NCBI RefSeq assembly: GCF_002240415.1
Contig: NZ_CP020028.1
Span: 1,885,501 to 1,949,500, forward strand
DNA length: 64,000 bases
From: Paenibacillus kribbensis
GTDB taxonomy: Bacteria; Bacillota; Bacilli; Paenibacillales; Paenibacillaceae
Reading direction: 5' to 3'
Part shown: piece by piece, positions 27,174 to 36,612 of the stretch
How the letters are laid out: the number at the start of each line of letters is the position of its first letter
Numbering within the stretch: position 1 is the first letter of the stretch
Notes under the pieces: generated by a model
Databases searched by the model: none
Seen by the model: the letters and a program-made list of their open reading frames with translations, nothing else
What the model was told of the DNA's origin: nothing
Program-made: the position numbers and the translations under genes

Positions 27174-29241
27174 GGATTTATTGTTTGAAATCGGTTTGGA
27201 GGAAGTGCCTGCACGGTTTATCCCGAATGCGATTCAGCAGTTGAAGGAGCGTATGGCAGCGTGGCTTGACAGCTCGCGTATTGCTTATGGCGCTGTAGAG
27301 GCTTATGCCACACCCCGCCGTTTGGCGGTGCTGGTCAAGGAAGTAGCAGAGAAACAAGAGGATATCAACGAAGAAGTTAAAGGCCCTTCCCGCAAAATTG
27401 CGCTTGATGAAGCTGGCAACTGGAGCAAGGCCGCTCTCGGTTTTGCTCGTAGTCAAGGGGTTGACCCTGAACAGTTTACGTTCAAGGAGCTTGGTGGCGT
27501 GGAATATATTTATGCGACCAAGAGCAGCGTTGGTGTACCGACGGCGGAAGTGCTATCTGAAGGGTTGCTGCATGTATTACATGCAATGACATTCCCTAAA
27601 TTCATGCGTTGGGCGAGCTATGACTTCAAGTTTGTTCGTCCGATCCGATGGTTGATTGCCCTGTTTGGCAGCGATATTATCAACCTGGAAATTGCCGGAG
27701 TACAGTCAGGAAATGTGACGAGAGGCCATCGTTTCCTTGGACAGGACGCTGTTGTAGAGCGCCCGGCTGACTATGTTGAAGTGCTTCGCAAGCAGCATGT
27801 CATTGTAGACATTGAGGAACGTCAAGCGCTTATCGTGAAGCAGATTGAAGCGTTGGCAGCCGAAAAAGACTGGACGATTGCAATAAAGGATGATCTGTTG
27901 GAGGAAGTATTGTATTTGGTCGAAACACCAACAGTGCTGTTTGGAGGCTTTGATCCATCCTTCTTGAATATTCCGAAGGATGTACTGATTACTTCCATGC
28001 GTGAGCATCAGCGTTACTTCCCTGTGTTGGACCGCGCCGGAGAGCTGCTGCCTTACTTTGTTACAGTACGTAACGGTGGCAGTCAATCGCTGGAAGTCAT
28101 TGCTAAAGGGAATGAAAAAGTATTGCGTGCGCGGCTGTCTGATGCCAAATTCTTTTATGAAGAAGATCAGAAGCTGGAAATCAAGGATGCACTCTCCAAG
28201 CTGGAAAGTATTGTTTTCCACGAAGAGCTGGGAACGGTTGGGGACAAGGTACGGCGGATTCGCCGCATTGCTGATGCTCTGGCAGAGAAGCTTCGTGTTT
28301 CCCCAGATACACAGGAATCGGTTAGCCGGGCAGCAGATATTTGTAAATTCGACCTGGTAACACAAATGGTATACGAGTTTCCGGAACTGCAAGGTGTTAT
28401 GGGTGAGGATTACGCCCGCAAGGCTGGAGAAAAGGAAGAAGTGGCGAGAGCAGTGTTTGAGCATTATCAGCCTCGTTTCGCCGGAGAAACGGTTCCTTCT
28501 ACGAACGCTGGGGCTATTGTGAGTATCGCTGATAAAATAGATACGATCACAGGCTGCTTTTCCATCGGTATTATTCCGACAGGCTCGCAGGACCCTTATG
28601 CGCTTCGTCGTCAGGCTGCAGGGATCGTGCAGATTTTGCTGGATCGCAAGCTTTCGGCTACGTTGTCTGATGTGTTCAATATCGCGATCGACGTGCACGG
28701 AACCCTTGGAAATATGAAACGCTCCGACGATGAAATACGTAAAGAATTACATGAGTTTTTCGGATTGCGCGTGAAAAAATTATTGTCCGAGACTCTTCGT
28801 TATGACGTTGTGGACGCTGTGCTTGCAGCCGGATTTGATGATGTTGCTTCTGTTGTCAATCGCGGAGCTGCGCTGATGGCTGCAGTGCAAACAGGTGATC
28901 GTTTCAAGTCAACTGTTGAGTCCTTCAACCGGGTGAGTAATTTGGCTACCAAGGCGATTCATAAGTCAGTGAATACCGGTGAGTTTACGGAACAGGGCGA
29001 AAAGGCGCTTTATGAAGCATGGTATGGCGCTTACGAATCTTATAATGCTGCTTTACAGGAAGGCGATGCAACACAAGCGTTGGCGCTTGCTTCATCCATT
29101 ACTCCTGCGGTGACGGCGTTCTTTGATTCCGTTATGGTTATGGCTGAGGATGATGCTGTTCGTAATAATCGTTTGGCGTTGCTAGCTGCTATTGACTCAG
29201 AACTGAAGCGTTTTGCTGATTTTTCTAAACTTGTAGGCTAA
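27166..29241 (+). CDS. glyS: Glycyl-tRNA synthetase beta subunit
   Basis: This 691-residue beta subunit carries the tRNA-binding and HD-like domains of the tetrameric enzyme. It opens [20 protein letters not shown], and has [14 protein letters not shown] and [18 protein letters not shown] in the middle. It starts at ATG 27166, behind AAAGGAGGTG inside the end of glyQ. It is controlled with glyQ by the T-box. Confidence 0.97.
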   Translation: MSKDLLFEIGLEEVPARFIPNAIQQLKERMAAWLDSSRIAYGAVEAYATPRRLAVLVKEVAEKQEDINEEVKGPSRKIALDEAGNWSKAALGFARSQGVDPEQFTFKELGGVEYIYATKSSVGVPTAEVLSEGLLHVLHAMTFPKFMRWASYDFKFVRPIRWLIALFGSDIINLEIAGVQSGNVTRGHRFLGQDAVVERPADYVEVLRKQHVIVDIEERQALIVKQIEALAAEKDWTIAIKDDLLEEVLYLVETPTVLFGGFDPSFLNIPKDVLITSMREHQRYFPVLDRAGELLPYFVTVRNGGSQSLEVIAKGNEKVLRARLSDAKFFYEEDQKLEIKDALSKLESIVFHEELGTVGDKVRRIRRIADALAEKLRVSPDTQESVSRAADICKFDLVTQMVYEFPELQGVMGEDYARKAGEKEEVARAVFEHYQPRFAGETVPSTNAGAIVSIADKIDTITGCFSIGIIPTGSQDPYALRRQAAGIVQILLDRKLSATLSDVFNIAIDVHGTLGNMKRSDDEIRKELHEFFGLRVKKLLSETLRYDVVDAVLAAGFDDVASVVNRGAALMAAVQTGDRFKSTVESFNRVSNLATKAIHKSVNTGEFTEQGEKALYEAWYGAYESYNAALQEGDATQALALASSITPAVTAFFDSVMVMAEDDAVRNNRLALLAAIDSELKRFADFSKLVG

Positions 29242-29287
29242 ACGTCAGTCGTCATGGTATGAATAACTTGAAAAAATGGGTATAAAT

Positions 29288-29331
29288 ATACGGAACGGTG
29301 TAAGAGTGATCTTGCACCCGTTCCGTATTTT
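29288..29331 (+). terminator. Terminator after glyS
   Basis: TACGGAACGG pairs with CCGTTCCGTA across a 20-nt loop, followed by TTTTA. A reading frame that passes through it toward yqxD is therefore unlikely to be translated here. Confidence 0.7.
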
Positions 29332-29356
29332 ACTCGAATCCGCATGGAGATGGGGG

Positions 29357-29839
29357 ATGCTGGTGGAGATATCCGAAAATTTATGGGGTGTCCGGATCGT
29401 TGTTGACGGAGATGCTTGTCCCGTTAAAAACGAAATTGCAGAAACGGCTTCCCGTTTTCATGTTCAGGTTATTATGGTATCCTCGTATGATCATCTCATC
29501 CAGGGCAGCGAGGGCGTGACTGTCGTTAAAGTGGACCGGAGCGACCAAAGTGCCGATCTCTATATTGCTAATCATATCCGACGAGGAGATATTGTAACTA
29601 CCAACGATTACGGTCTTGCTGCCCTTGCCTTGGCTAAAGGCTGTGAAGTGATGTCTTTTCGCGGAGCTATGTATCGAAACGATTCGATAGATTTTATGCT
29701 TGATCGCCGTCATACTTCTGCCAAAGAACGGAAAAAGGGACGCTATGGAAAAGGTCCTAAACCGTTTACAGTAGAGGATCGCGAAGTTTTTCAACATAAA
29801 CTGACAAAACTTTTACTCTACTTGCAGGAGAATGAATAA
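29357..29839 (+). CDS. yqxD: YaiI/YqxD family protein (DUF188)
   Basis: This 160-residue protein of unknown biochemical function has a PIN-like fold with acidic residues in IVVDGDACPVKNEI, VKVDRSDQSADLYI and DIVTTNDYGLAALALAKG. The Arg/Lys-rich RRHTSAKERKKGRYGKGPK segment is also typical. ATG 29357 follows GGAGATGGGGG and lies beyond the glyS terminator. The position directly before dnaG is the same as in B. subtilis. Confidence 0.9.
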   Translation: MLVEISENLWGVRIVVDGDACPVKNEIAETASRFHVQVIMVSSYDHLIQGSEGVTVVKVDRSDQSADLYIANHIRRGDIVTTNDYGLAALALAKGCEVMSFRGAMYRNDSIDFMLDRRHTSAKERKKGRYGKGPKPFTVEDREVFQHKLTKLLLYLQENE

Positions 29840-29885
29840 CGGTATCGAATTATATTTACGTGCTAAAGAGATGAAGGTGGTTAAC

Positions 29886-31706
29886 ATGAGTGCCGGACAA
29901 GGTAATATACCGGATGATATCATTGAGGCGGTTTTACAGCATCATGATATTGTAGATACGGTAAGCAAGTACGTGCATTTGACCAAGCAGGGGAAATATA
30001 TGAAAGGCCTCTGTCCTTTTCATTCCGAAAAAACCCCTTCATTCACCGTGACACCGGATCGTCAGATTTTTTACTGCTACGGCTGCGGCGCGGGAGGCAA
30101 TGCCATCAAATTTATGATGGAAATCGAAGGACTATCCTTTCCCGAAGCTGTCAGGACAATGGCGGAAGAAAGTCATATCCCTCTCGGCGAATGGCAGGGA
30201 CGTGAGTCATCGCATCAGCATCCTGAGTTGGACAGGCTGCTGCAAGCGTATGAGCTAACTTCTAAGATGTACCACTTTTTGCTTAAAAATACGGAGCACG
30301 GCAAACCAGCTATGGAATATTTGCGTTCACGGGGGTTTAGTGACAAGATTATTGATCAATTCCAAATTGGCTATGCACCGAACCGATGGGATACGATTGT
30401 TCAGTTTTTGGAGAAACGTTCCTTTGATCCTGTAGAGATGGAAAAGGGGGGACTTATTTCTCCCCGACATGAGGGTGATGGGTATGTGGATCGATTCAGG
30501 GATCGTATTATGTTCCCCATCTGGAATCGAAATGGAAAAATTATTGCCTTTGCAGGCCGTATTCTTGGCGAGGGACAGCCAAAGTATTTGAATTCACCGG
30601 AAACGAAGCTGTTCAACAAAAGCCGAACGCTGTACAATCTTCATCATGCTAAAACCTCAATTCGCAAGCTTCGCCAGAGCGTTCTTTTTGAAGGCTACGG
30701 GGATGTCATCTCGGCATGGGAAGCGGGTGTACAGAATGGGGTGGCCGCCATGGGAACAGCCCTGACAGAGCATCATGCCACGATGTTAAAGGGACTGTGC
30801 GACGAGGTTATTATTTGTTATGATGGTGACCGGGCAGGACAAGCTGCTGCGCTTAAAAATTTTCCACTGTTGGAAAATGCGGGACTTCACGTTAAGGTAG
30901 CATTGATCAGTGACGGTATGGACCCGGATGATTTTATTCGGCAATACGGCGGCGAGCGCTTTCAGCGTCAAATTATCGAAAGTGCTGTTTCAACGGTGAA
31001 ATTTAAGCTTATATATCTGAAAAAAAACCATATACTGCAAGAGGAAGAAGGAAGAATCGCGTATTCCCGCGAAGCATTAAATGTCATTGCACCTCTGTCA
31101 TCCCCGACCGAGCGGGAAGTGTATTTGCGCGAAGTATCAGCCGAAGTTAAGGTGGATTTTGAAACCTTAAAGCAAGAATGCAATATACTCCGCCAGTCTC
31201 TGCAAAAAAAACAGGACTTTGGGGATAATAACGAAAATGGGTGGAATAATGGTAGGCATAAAAAAGGGCAGGTCTCCACACCTAATTTACTGCCGGCTTA
31301 CCATGTGGCGGAACGCAGATTGCTTCACTGGATGATGCAGGATTTGGAAGCTGCAGAGTATGTTGAAAAGCATTTGGGCGACGCCTTTAATATTGAGGAT
31401 CATGCAGCGATTGCTGCTTATCTATACGCCTATTACGCACAAGGAAAGTTACCGGATACAAGCCGCTTTATTTCATCTTTGCAAGATGACCGACTGGAGA
31501 AAAACGTAAGTTCGATCATGATGATGGATGCTCCGGGCGTATGGGCACCGCACATTTTGGACGATTACATTCATCAGGTGCGGAAATTTCCATTGCAGGA
31601 GCAACTGGATCTGAAGAGGGAAGAGATGAGAGCCGCTGAGCGCGTAGGTGACTTTTTGCGTGCAGCACAAATTGCAAGTGAGATTATAGCCCTAGAGAGA
31701 CAATGA
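29886..31706 (+). CDS. dnaG: DNA primase DnaG
   Basis: DnaG makes RNA primers at the replication fork. The 606-residue product has the N-terminal CHC2 zinc finger (CPFH...CYGCG, about residues 41-69) and the TOPRIM catalytic core (LFEGYGDVISAWEAG, VIICYDGDRAG, about residues 262-345). A C-terminal DnaB-interacting domain follows. ATG 29886 with AAGGTGG upstream gives the standard N-terminus (IPDDIIEAVLQHHDIVDTVS); an ATG at 29832 in the end of yqxD would add 18 residues. sigA follows after 43 bp. Confidence 0.97.
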   Translation: MSAGQGNIPDDIIEAVLQHHDIVDTVSKYVHLTKQGKYMKGLCPFHSEKTPSFTVTPDRQIFYCYGCGAGGNAIKFMMEIEGLSFPEAVRTMAEESHIPLGEWQGRESSHQHPELDRLLQAYELTSKMYHFLLKNTEHGKPAMEYLRSRGFSDKIIDQFQIGYAPNRWDTIVQFLEKRSFDPVEMEKGGLISPRHEGDGYVDRFRDRIMFPIWNRNGKIIAFAGRILGEGQPKYLNSPETKLFNKSRTLYNLHHAKTSIRKLRQSVLFEGYGDVISAWEAGVQNGVAAMGTALTEHHATMLKGLCDEVIICYDGDRAGQAAALKNFPLLENAGLHVKVALISDGMDPDDFIRQYGGERFQRQIIESAVSTVKFKLIYLKKNHILQEEEGRIAYSREALNVIAPLSSPTEREVYLREVSAEVKVDFETLKQECNILRQSLQKKQDFGDNNENGWNNGRHKKGQVSTPNLLPAYHVAERRLLHWMMQDLEAAEYVEKHLGDAFNIEDHAAIAAYLYAYYAQGKLPDTSRFISSLQDDRLEKNVSSIMMMDAPGVWAPHILDDYIHQVRKFPLQEQLDLKREEMRAAERVGDFLRAAQIASEIIALERQ

Positions 31707-31749
31707 ACACACAGAGGTCGGATGTTTCTAGGGAGGAGGGAGTCGAAAG

Positions 31750-32883
31750 ATGGCGAATGATCAGCATACTGAACTGGAGACGGAACTGACACTGGATCAA
31801 GTCAAAGATCAATTGATTGAGTTGGGTAAAAAAAGTTCCTCTCTGAACTACAAAGATATCATGGAAAAACTGTCGCCGTTTGATCAGGACCCCGAGCAAA
31901 TGGATGAATTCTATGAGCAGCTGGGTGACTTGGGGATTGAGGTTGTGAATGACAACGACGAAGAAGTTACCAGATTGCGTCAAAATGATGACCCGGAAAA
32001 CAATGACGGGGATGATTTTAACTTCGATGACGATCTGAGCCTGCCTCCCGGTATTAAAATCAATGATCCGGTCCGGATGTACTTGAAGGAAATTGGTCGT
32101 GTACCGCTACTTTCAGCTGATGATGAGGTAGAACTCGCCAAACGGATCAATAACGGTGATGAAGAAGCTAAGCGTCGGCTGGCAGAAGCAAACTTGCGGC
32201 TGGTTGTAAGTATTGCAAAACGTTATGTTGGTCGCGGAATGCTTTTCCTGGATCTGATTCAAGAAGGTAATATGGGTCTGATTAAGGCAGTAGAGAAATT
32301 CGATTACGAAAAAGGATTTAAATTCAGTACGTATGCAACCTGGTGGATTCGTCAGGCCATTACGCGTGCGATAGCCGATCAGGCCAGAACGATCCGTATC
32401 CCAGTGCATATGGTGGAAACAATCAACAAGTTGATTCGTGTATCGCGTCAACTGCTGCAAGAGCTGGGGCGTGAACCTACGCCGGAGGAAGTGGCTGCCG
32501 AGATGGAGCTAAGCGTGGAAAAAGTACGGGAGATTATGAAAATTGCCCAGGAACCTGTTTCATTGGAAACGCCAATTGGTGAAGAGGATGACTCTCATTT
32601 GGGGGATTTCATTGAGGATCAGGAAGCGCTGGCGCCTGCGGATGCGGCTGCCTATGAACTTCTGAAGGAACAGCTTGAGGATGTACTGGATACGTTGACT
32701 GAACGGGAGGAGAACGTGCTGCGTCTCCGCTTTGGTTTGGATGACGGAAGAACCAGAACGCTTGAAGAAGTGGGTAAAGTATTCGGTGTTACACGTGAAC
32801 GCATTCGTCAGATTGAGGCCAAAGCGCTGCGCAAGCTGCGCCATCCAAGCCGCAGTAAGCGACTGAAGGATTTCCTCGAATAG
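31750..32883 (+). CDS. sigA: Primary sigma factor SigA (RpoD)
   Basis: This is the housekeeping sigma-70 factor (377 aa). It has region 1.1 (about 1-90, acidic), region 1.2 ([17 protein letters not shown]), region 2 (RFVGRG-type core [17 protein letters not shown] and [19 protein letters not shown]), region 3 and region 4.2 ([18 protein letters not shown]). The yqxD-dnaG-sigA order is the classical macromolecular synthesis operon of Bacilli. The start follows AGGGAGGAGGGAGTCG. Confidence 0.98.
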   Translation: MANDQHTELETELTLDQVKDQLIELGKKSSSLNYKDIMEKLSPFDQDPEQMDEFYEQLGDLGIEVVNDNDEEVTRLRQNDDPENNDGDDFNFDDDLSLPPGIKINDPVRMYLKEIGRVPLLSADDEVELAKRINNGDEEAKRRLAEANLRLVVSIAKRYVGRGMLFLDLIQEGNMGLIKAVEKFDYEKGFKFSTYATWWIRQAITRAIADQARTIRIPVHMVETINKLIRVSRQLLQELGREPTPEEVAAEMELSVEKVREIMKIAQEPVSLETPIGEEDDSHLGDFIEDQEALAPADAAAYELLKEQLEDVLDTLTEREENVLRLRFGLDDGRTRTLEEVGKVFGVTRERIRQIEAKALRKLRHPSRSKRLKDFLE

Positions 32884-32898
32884 AAGCGAACCATTGCG

Positions 32899-32937
32899 GA
32901 CCTTCTGCGGCTTGAAGCACGCAGAGGGTCTTTTTTT
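32899..32937 (+). terminator. Terminator after sigA
   Basis: GACCTTCTGCG (32899-32909) pairs with CGCAGAGGGTC (32920-32930) with one G-T pair, followed by seven Ts. Confidence 0.93.
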
Positions 32938-32969
32938 ATCCCATGGCAGCCTTGGTGGAGGGGAGAAGC

Positions 32970-33809
32970 TTGGACCAAGAGAAGAAACGGGCAATACTGT
33001 TACATGAAATTGAGCATTGGCGGCGAAGCCGGTTGCTACCTGAGCAATATTGTGATTTTTTGTCCAACCTGTATCGAGAGGATGGAGATCCGCCACAGAG
33101 TCAAAATCGTAACAACACCGGGCTGCTTACATATCTTAGACACGGGCATGGATTTGTCTGGCTTCTTGGTTTTGTCATTATTTCCTGCATTTGTTTGATT
33201 GGTTTTTATTTTACCGCTTTTCCGTTGCCAATGCAAATATTCTCGGCATGTGTAATCACCGCGATTTGCTATGGGTTGGCCGCAATTTGGCGTTCTTCTG
33301 AAAAGAGTATGAGTGCCATGCTGAGCACCCTCGGTAGTGCGATTATGCTTGGTTCGGGTGTATGGATTATTCAGCTTCATCAGGGTGAAGCTAAGATTTG
33401 GTTTCTCGTGCTTGTAGGCCTATGTGGCTTGTTATGGTGTCTCGTGGGAATAACCCTGCGTATTAGTTTGCTTCATTACTGCGGCCTTGTTGGGCTGATT
33501 TTAGTGTATGCAGTGCTTATGGGCGGCTATTGGCCTACGGCTACTCTTATGATGCTTGAGGTATTCTGGATTTTGCACACTGTATTGCTGGTGGGTTTAA
33601 GCTGGTGGGTACACCGCCGTTTCCCGCGTCTGGCCTTGGTCTATTTTGCTATTGGAATGACACTGGCTTTTATGGCTGAAGCAGACATGATCATCCTGCG
33701 CCATCAAGCGGCGGGGAATATGGTGTTTTACAGCATATTGAAGCTGGCTATTGTTGTAGGTATTTTATTTTGGACTCGAAAAAAATGGATTACGTGGGTG
33801 ACGTCATGA
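32970..33809 (+). CDS. Uncharacterised multi-span membrane protein
   Basis: This 279-residue protein has a cytoplasmic helical N-terminus (about 1-60, HEIEHWRRSRLLPEQYCDFLSNLY, seen as HEIEHWRRSRLLPEQYCDFL) and about eight hydrophobic segments. The N-terminal pattern resembles DUF2157-type membrane proteins. The function is unknown. The best start is TTG 32970 behind GGTGGAGGGGAG; an in-frame ATG at 32943 sits only 6 bp after the sigA terminator and has no site. The stop overlaps trmK (ATGA). Confidence 0.75.
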   Translation: MDQEKKRAILLHEIEHWRRSRLLPEQYCDFLSNLYREDGDPPQSQNRNNTGLLTYLRHGHGFVWLLGFVIISCICLIGFYFTAFPLPMQIFSACVITAICYGLAAIWRSSEKSMSAMLSTLGSAIMLGSGVWIIQLHQGEAKIWFLVLVGLCGLLWCLVGITLRISLLHYCGLVGLILVYAVLMGGYWPTATLMMLEVFWILHTVLLVGLSWWVHRRFPRLALVYFAIGMTLAFMAEADMIILRHQAAGNMVFYSILKLAIVVGILFWTRKKWITWVTS

Positions 33810-34567
33810 AACTTTCGCAACGATTACAATATATTATGGAACAAATTCCTGCCGGGAGCAGACTTGCAGATATTGGTTCGGATCATGGGCTACTGCCTGT
33901 AGCTGCGGTGCGTAGTGGCAGAGTGCCGCAGGCCGTTGCGGGCGAGGTCAACGATGGTCCGTTGCGTGCAGCGCAAAAGCAGGTGGCTGAAGCAGGTCTT
34001 GCTAATCGCATTACGGTTAGAAAGGGAGACGGCTTGGCTGTGATTAAGGCCCATGAGGTCGATGTTATTACGATAGCCGGCATGGGCGGTGCCCTGATCG
34101 CTTCGATATTGGATCAAGGGAAAGACAAGCTTGCTTCCGTGAAGCAGCTTGTTTTACAGCCCAACGTAGGCGAGGATATTTTACGTCGCTGGTTGATTGA
34201 GCATCAGTGGGTATTAACAGGCGAGCATATCATGGAAGAGGACGGGAAAATATACGAGGTTCTAACAGCAATACCTGCTTCGGAAAGCCCGTTGAAACAG
34301 GACGAGCTGTATCGGCCATGGGAGCTTCCCGGCAGCTCATTGGTACTGACTCGGGATTGGCTGATGCAGCTTGGACCGTTATTGGTCAAAAAGCCGAATG
34401 ATGTCTTTTTCAGGAAATGGCAGCTGGAAATTCGGAAGCTTCAGGATGTACTGGCACAAGTATCGCGGTCTGAGCAGGAATCTGCGCAGCATAAGCAGGA
34501 GCAATTGCGTATACAAATTGAACAATTAGAGGAGGTACTTGCATGTTTGCCAAAGGACAAACCGTAA
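33806..34567 (+). CDS. trmK: tRNA (adenine-22-N1)-methyltransferase TrmK
   Basis: TrmK methylates A22 in bacterial tRNAs. The 253-residue product has the SAM-binding motif LADIGSDHGLLPV (about 18-30), then VITIAGMGGALIASIL (the family's TIAGMGG motif) and QPNVGEDILRRWL. The ATG overlaps the previous stop, and the 3' end overlaps the Nif3-like gene by 25 bp. The sigA-trmK-Nif3 order is conserved in Bacilli. Confidence 0.94.
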   Translation: MKLSQRLQYIMEQIPAGSRLADIGSDHGLLPVAAVRSGRVPQAVAGEVNDGPLRAAQKQVAEAGLANRITVRKGDGLAVIKAHEVDVITIAGMGGALIASILDQGKDKLASVKQLVLQPNVGEDILRRWLIEHQWVLTGEHIMEEDGKIYEVLTAIPASESPLKQDELYRPWELPGSSLVLTRDWLMQLGPLLVKKPNDVFFRKWQLEIRKLQDVLAQVSRSEQESAQHKQEQLRIQIEQLEEVLACLPKDKP

Positions 34568-35658
34568 TTAGCTATATGGAGCAGCTGGCACCCAAATATT
34601 TGGCAGTTCCGGACGACAGAATCGGACTTCAGCTTGGCAGCTTGCAGAAGGAAATCAAGAACATATTGATTGCTCTGGATGTCAATGATGAGGTTGTCGA
34701 AGAGGCGATCCGCGTAAAGGCTGATCTCATTATTGCCCATCATGCTATTATATTCCGCCCACTTAAAGCTTTGAACACGGATCAGCCTGCGGGCAGATTG
34801 TATGAGAAGCTGATCAAGAATGATATTGCCGTCTATATCAGTCATACGAATCTGGATACGGCAGAGGATGGCATGAACGACTGGATGGCAGAAGCATTGG
34901 GTATTCAAAGTGAAGGCTCGCTGGAGGATGTTCACACGGAACAACTATTCAAGCTTGTCGTTTTCGTACCCAAAACACATCATCAAAAGGTATTGGACGC
35001 CGTGTTGGGTGCCGGAGCCGGGCATATTGGCAATTACAGCCATTGCAGCTTTAACATTGATGGCTACGGAACTTTCGTGCCTGGTGAAGGCACACAGCCA
35101 TTTTTGGGTGAGCCGGGCAAAATGGAACGTAGTGAAGAGGTCCGTATTGAGACTATTGTACCGCAGGGTGTACGCAATAAAGTCGTGCAAGCAATGCTGA
35201 AGGCCCATCCTTATGAAGAAGTGGCTTATGACCTATACCATGTGGATTTGCAGGGCCGTACCTTTGGCTTGGGACGGGTAGGCAAGCTCAAGGAGGCCCG
35301 CACCTTACGCGAGTTTGCAAATGACGTGAAAAACGGTCTTAATGTCGAGCACGTACGCGTGGTGGGCGATTTGAACCGAACGATCAAAAAAGCAGCCGTG
35401 CTGGGAGGCTCGGGAAGCCGATATGTGAACAAGTCGCTTTTTAAAGGTGCTGACGTGTTAGTCACGGGGGATATCGACTATCACACGGCACAGGATGCCC
35501 TGATGGCGGGTATCGCCATTATTGACCCTGGTCATAATGCTGAAAAGATTATGAAGTCTAAAACGGCAGAATGGATGCGCAAACGGTTGGAAGAAGGCCG
35601 ATATTCAACGGAAGTACATGTGTCACAGGTAAATACTGAACCCTTTCAATTTTTGTAA
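34543..35658 (+). CDS. Nif3-like dinuclear metal centre protein
   Basis: This 371-residue member of the NIF3/DUF34 family (YqfO in B. subtilis) is a hexameric protein with a two-metal site. Metal ligands are visible in IIAHHAIIF (about 66-74), HTNLDTAEDGMN (about 101-112) and the C-terminal GDIDYHTAQDA and DPGHNAEKI. A PII-like insertion (about 140-240) splits the domain, as in B. subtilis and Staphylococcus members. The enzymatic role is not settled. AGAGGAGGTAC precedes the ATG inside trmK. Confidence 0.93.
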   Translation: MFAKGQTVISYMEQLAPKYLAVPDDRIGLQLGSLQKEIKNILIALDVNDEVVEEAIRVKADLIIAHHAIIFRPLKALNTDQPAGRLYEKLIKNDIAVYISHTNLDTAEDGMNDWMAEALGIQSEGSLEDVHTEQLFKLVVFVPKTHHQKVLDAVLGAGAGHIGNYSHCSFNIDGYGTFVPGEGTQPFLGEPGKMERSEEVRIETIVPQGVRNKVVQAMLKAHPYEEVAYDLYHVDLQGRTFGLGRVGKLKEARTLREFANDVKNGLNVEHVRVVGDLNRTIKKAAVLGGSGSRYVNKSLFKGADVLVTGDIDYHTAQDALMAGIAIIDPGHNAEKIMKSKTAEWMRKRLEEGRYSTEVHVSQVNTEPFQFL

Positions 35659-35713
35659 AACCTCGATGCTATGAAAGTTAAAAGGAATTTTTCTGTTTTA
35701 CAATAATTTCAGG

Positions 35714-35742
35714 TTGTATCGTGAGCACGTTCCCTGTATACT
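35714..35742 (+). promoter_or_regulatory. Promoter of rnpB
   Basis: TTGTAT (35714-35719), a 17-bp spacer and TATACT (35737-35742) put the start at about 35749-35751, right at the first base-paired nucleotides of the RNase P RNA. Confidence 0.65.
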
Positions 35743-35750
35743 ATGTAATG

Positions 35751-36157
35751 TTGTTCGGAAAGTTTGACAGACAATCGCTGGCGGCGTAAGCCGCGAGAGG
35801 AAAGTCCGGGCTCCATAGGGCAGGATGCTGGATAACGTCCAGTCAGCGCGAGTTGAAGGATAGTGCCACAGAAATGGACCGCCGATGGCCGCTTGCGGCA
35901 CAGGCAAGGATGGAACCGAGGTGTAAGAGACCCCGAGGAACGCTGGTGACTTCGTTCCTGGTAAACCCCATCTGGAGCAAGACCTAATGGGACACAGCTT
36001 CTTCGCGAAGCAGCCTTAGCCCGAGGTGTGTCTAGGTTGGTCGCTGGAGCCGGATAGCAATATTCGGCCTAGATAGATGATTGTCGCTTGTAGTGGGAGG
36101 GTAGTTCCCGTCTGTACCACGATAGCACAGAACCCGGCTTACGGAAAACTTTCTCCA
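35751..36157 (+). ncRNA. rnpB: RNase P RNA, class B (Bacillus type)
   Basis: This is the catalytic RNA of RNase P, which matures tRNA 5' ends. The conserved GAGGAAAGTCCGGGCTCC (35798-35815) is present. Other core pieces are CAGGATGCTGGATAACGTCCAG, seen as GGATGCTGGATAACGTCC, GGTAAACCCC, and the 3' ACAGAACCCGGCTTACGG. P1 pairs GGAAAGTTT (35757-35765) with AAACTTTC near 36146-36153. The B-type architecture supports a Bacilli host. Confidence 0.95.
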
Positions 36158-36237
36158 CTGCAACACTTTAAAAATGCATGAATTTAACTTTGTAAATAAC
36201 CTATTTGCATGAAAACTTTTACTCTAAATGTATTTAT

Positions 36238-36288
36238 TAAAAAAGGGTGAGTCATGTTCCTGTTGGAAACATAACTCACCCTTTTTTT
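36238..36288. terminator. Strong bidirectional terminator
   Basis: AAGGGTGAGT (36243-36252) pairs with ACTCACCCTT (36273-36282), extended by A/T runs to about 13 bp, with an inner GTTCC/GGAAAC hairpin and a T-run. It follows rnpB by about 80 bp. Confidence 0.9.
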
Positions 36289-36361
36289 GCATACCGATTT
36301 GCGCAGCAAGATTGCATTTTTATAGTGCTAAATTTATTTTTGTTGTTCTTTGCCAAAGCAA

Positions 36362-36396
36362 AATGAAGCCCCCAATATTATGTTGGGGGCTTCATT
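36362..36396. terminator. Second bidirectional terminator after rnpB
   Basis: A perfect 14-bp stem, AATGAAGCCCCCAA (36362-36375) with TTGGGGGCTTCATT (36383-36396), has a 7-nt loop and is followed by CGTTTTT. The spacers between it and its neighbours show no coding frame that I trust. Confidence 0.85.
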
Positions 36397-36432
36397 CGTT
36401 TTTCATCTACTCATTCCCTCTACCGTAAAAAC

Positions 36433-36607
36433 GTGTGGGGACGAGGCACGCAGTCAGCGCAGCGGAGCATTTGAATCTGGAGAAGCGAAGTGTTCGCCTT
36501 TGCCCTCGGATTCCACCATACTAATTAAATTCAAAAGGAATCCGAGGGCAACAGCGATCGTAAGATCAAATGATTCGCGAAGCGGCCTCACGTACGTGCC
36601 CTGCCAA
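36433..36607. repeat. Long imperfect palindrome, copy B of the dispersed structured repeat
   Basis: This copy shares with the element at 24652-24857 the blocks ATTTGAATCTG-AGAAGCG and GTTCGCCTTT on the left and AACAGCGATCGTAAGATC plus AAAT on the right. Terminal stem TGCCCTCGGATTCC (36501-36514) pairs perfectly with GGAATCCGAGGGCA (36537-36550). Outer flanks GAGGCACG and CGTGCCC also pair. It ends 5 bp before the stop of the minus-strand aminotransferase gene. Confidence 0.8.
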
Positions 36608-36612
36608 CTTCA

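Noticed and set aside
36228..36428. Short plus-strand frame after rnpB
   Set aside because: It runs through two perfect terminator stems, has no ribosome binding site and encodes low-complexity sequence.
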